From the NCBI RefSeq assembly GCF_003752365.1, contig NZ_RJUO01000007.1, positions 1 to 64,000 on the forward strand: a stretch of DNA of 64,000 bases, read 5' to 3'. Shown in pieces: positions 63,663 to 64,000 of this stretch. A program made the position numbers and the translations under genes. Under the pieces are notes generated by a model. The model ran no database searches and was not told where the DNA came from. It worked only from the letters and a program-made list of their open reading frames with translations. The number at the start of each line of letters is the position of its first letter. Positions within the stretch are counted from its first letter, which is position 1. This DNA comes from Frondihabitans sp. PhB188 (GTDB lineage: Bacteria > Actinomycetota > Actinomycetes > Actinomycetales > Microbacteriaceae).

Positions 63663-64000
63663 CGTTTCTGTCCTTCTGTGGTGAGGGTGCGAGTGTTGGC
63701 GGTTGCTCCTGCGACGAGGGGCAGGTCGATCCAGGATCCCGAGGCTGCAGACTCCTCGGCGGCCGTGAGGACGCGCGCGGAGGCGACCGCGTCGTGGATG
63801 TTGGAGTTCGTCGCCTCTCCGCCGGTCACCGCGAGGAGGAACTTCGCCGCTTCGATGGTCTTGAGATCGTCATAGCCCATGCTCGTGCCCGAGGACGGCT
63901 GGAAACGAGCGAAGTCCGGGAAGTAGGCGTCCGCGACCGCGCGGATGTAACCGGTGTTCGGGCCCTCGTTGCCGAGCGCGATCTCGAGCTCGTTGAGGCG
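63659..64000 (-). CDS. Gfo/Idh/MocA family oxidoreductase, C-terminal part (cut by the window)
   Basis: The last 113 codons of an oxidoreductase; the N-terminus lies beyond position 64000. Visible blocks: LNELEIALGNEGPNTGYIRA, VADAYFPDF, GYDDLKTIEAAKFLLAVTGG and NSNIHDAVASARVL, the usual C-terminal helix pattern of sugar and inositol dehydrogenases. It overlaps the iolE start, so it belongs to the same operon. Substrate unknown. Confidence 0.9.
   Translation of the reverse strand, partial: RLNELEIALGNEGPNTGYIRAVADAYFPDFARFQPSSGTSMGYDDLKTIEAAKFLLAVTGGEATNSNIHDAVASARVLTAAEESAASGSWIDLPLVAGATANTRTLTTEGQKR

Overview
The window is high-GC DNA from an actinobacterium, most likely one of the Microbacteriaceae. 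The evidence is GC-rich codon use throughout, a 139-residue protein of the Microbacteriaceae-typical DUF7882 type at 29.2 kb, large actinobacterial GAPDH remnants, and many genes whose only upstream signal is a TANNNT box 6-7 bases before the start codon (leaderless transcripts). No rRNA, tRNA or CRISPR array was found.

Positions 1-48,300 are accessory DNA. The first 9 kb holds duplicated HNH/membrane modules, two paralogous ~90-residue proteins, a NYN nuclease-like protein, a pRiA4b ORF-3 family protein and an ArdC-like antirestriction protein, which together look like plasmid or integrative-element residue. At 9.6-11.9 kb a 5'-truncated IS110 transposase abuts a 5'-truncated FG-GAP repeat protein. 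At 12.7-16.5 kb lies the most interesting locus: a compact minus-strand operon for a tandem ubiquitin-like protein, an E2-fold protein with no cysteine, a JAB-peptidase/E1 fusion, a DUF6527 protein and an SDH-type serine protease, faced by a divergent ribbon-helix-helix regulator. It is followed by a DUF3800 gene and by a serine recombinase whose 3' end carries a complete IS21 element with a 5-bp target duplication.

From 21 to 28.5 kb there is a secreted RHS-repeat protein with a variable C-terminus and two small membrane-protein genes behind it, then a SipW-like signal peptidase next to a TasA-like secreted substrate. From 29 to 38 kb come an orphan histidine kinase, mntP with a manganese (yybP-ykoY) riboswitch, TetR and MarR regulators and small membrane or lipoproteins. 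From 38.1 to 45.4 kb an inactivated recombinase gene and a 21-bp repeat (20/21 identical at the two ends) bracket an array of small, mostly unrecognised genes that includes a barstar-family inhibitor and a paralogue of the membrane protein beside the RHS gene. A 752-residue double histidine-kinase-like protein follows.

Positions 48,300-64,000 are a catabolic locus for inositol or related cyclitols. A GAPDH pseudogene, GTP-dependent PEP carboxykinase, a PfkB-family kinase and a split transketolase are on the minus strand. Two overlapping IclR regulators lie divergently from the transketolase. A second minus-strand run encodes a GabD-type aldehyde dehydrogenase, IolD, IolB, an IolI/IolH-like isomerase, IolG, a second Gfo/Idh/MocA enzyme, IolE, and the C-terminus of a third Gfo/Idh/MocA enzyme cut by the window edge. 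Oxidation of inositol (IolG and relatives), dehydration (IolE), ring opening (IolD) and isomerisation (IolB) are all present. The kinase IolC and aldolase IolJ are not seen. The transketolase, kinase and PEPCK suggest that the products are fed into sugar-phosphate and gluconeogenic metabolism.
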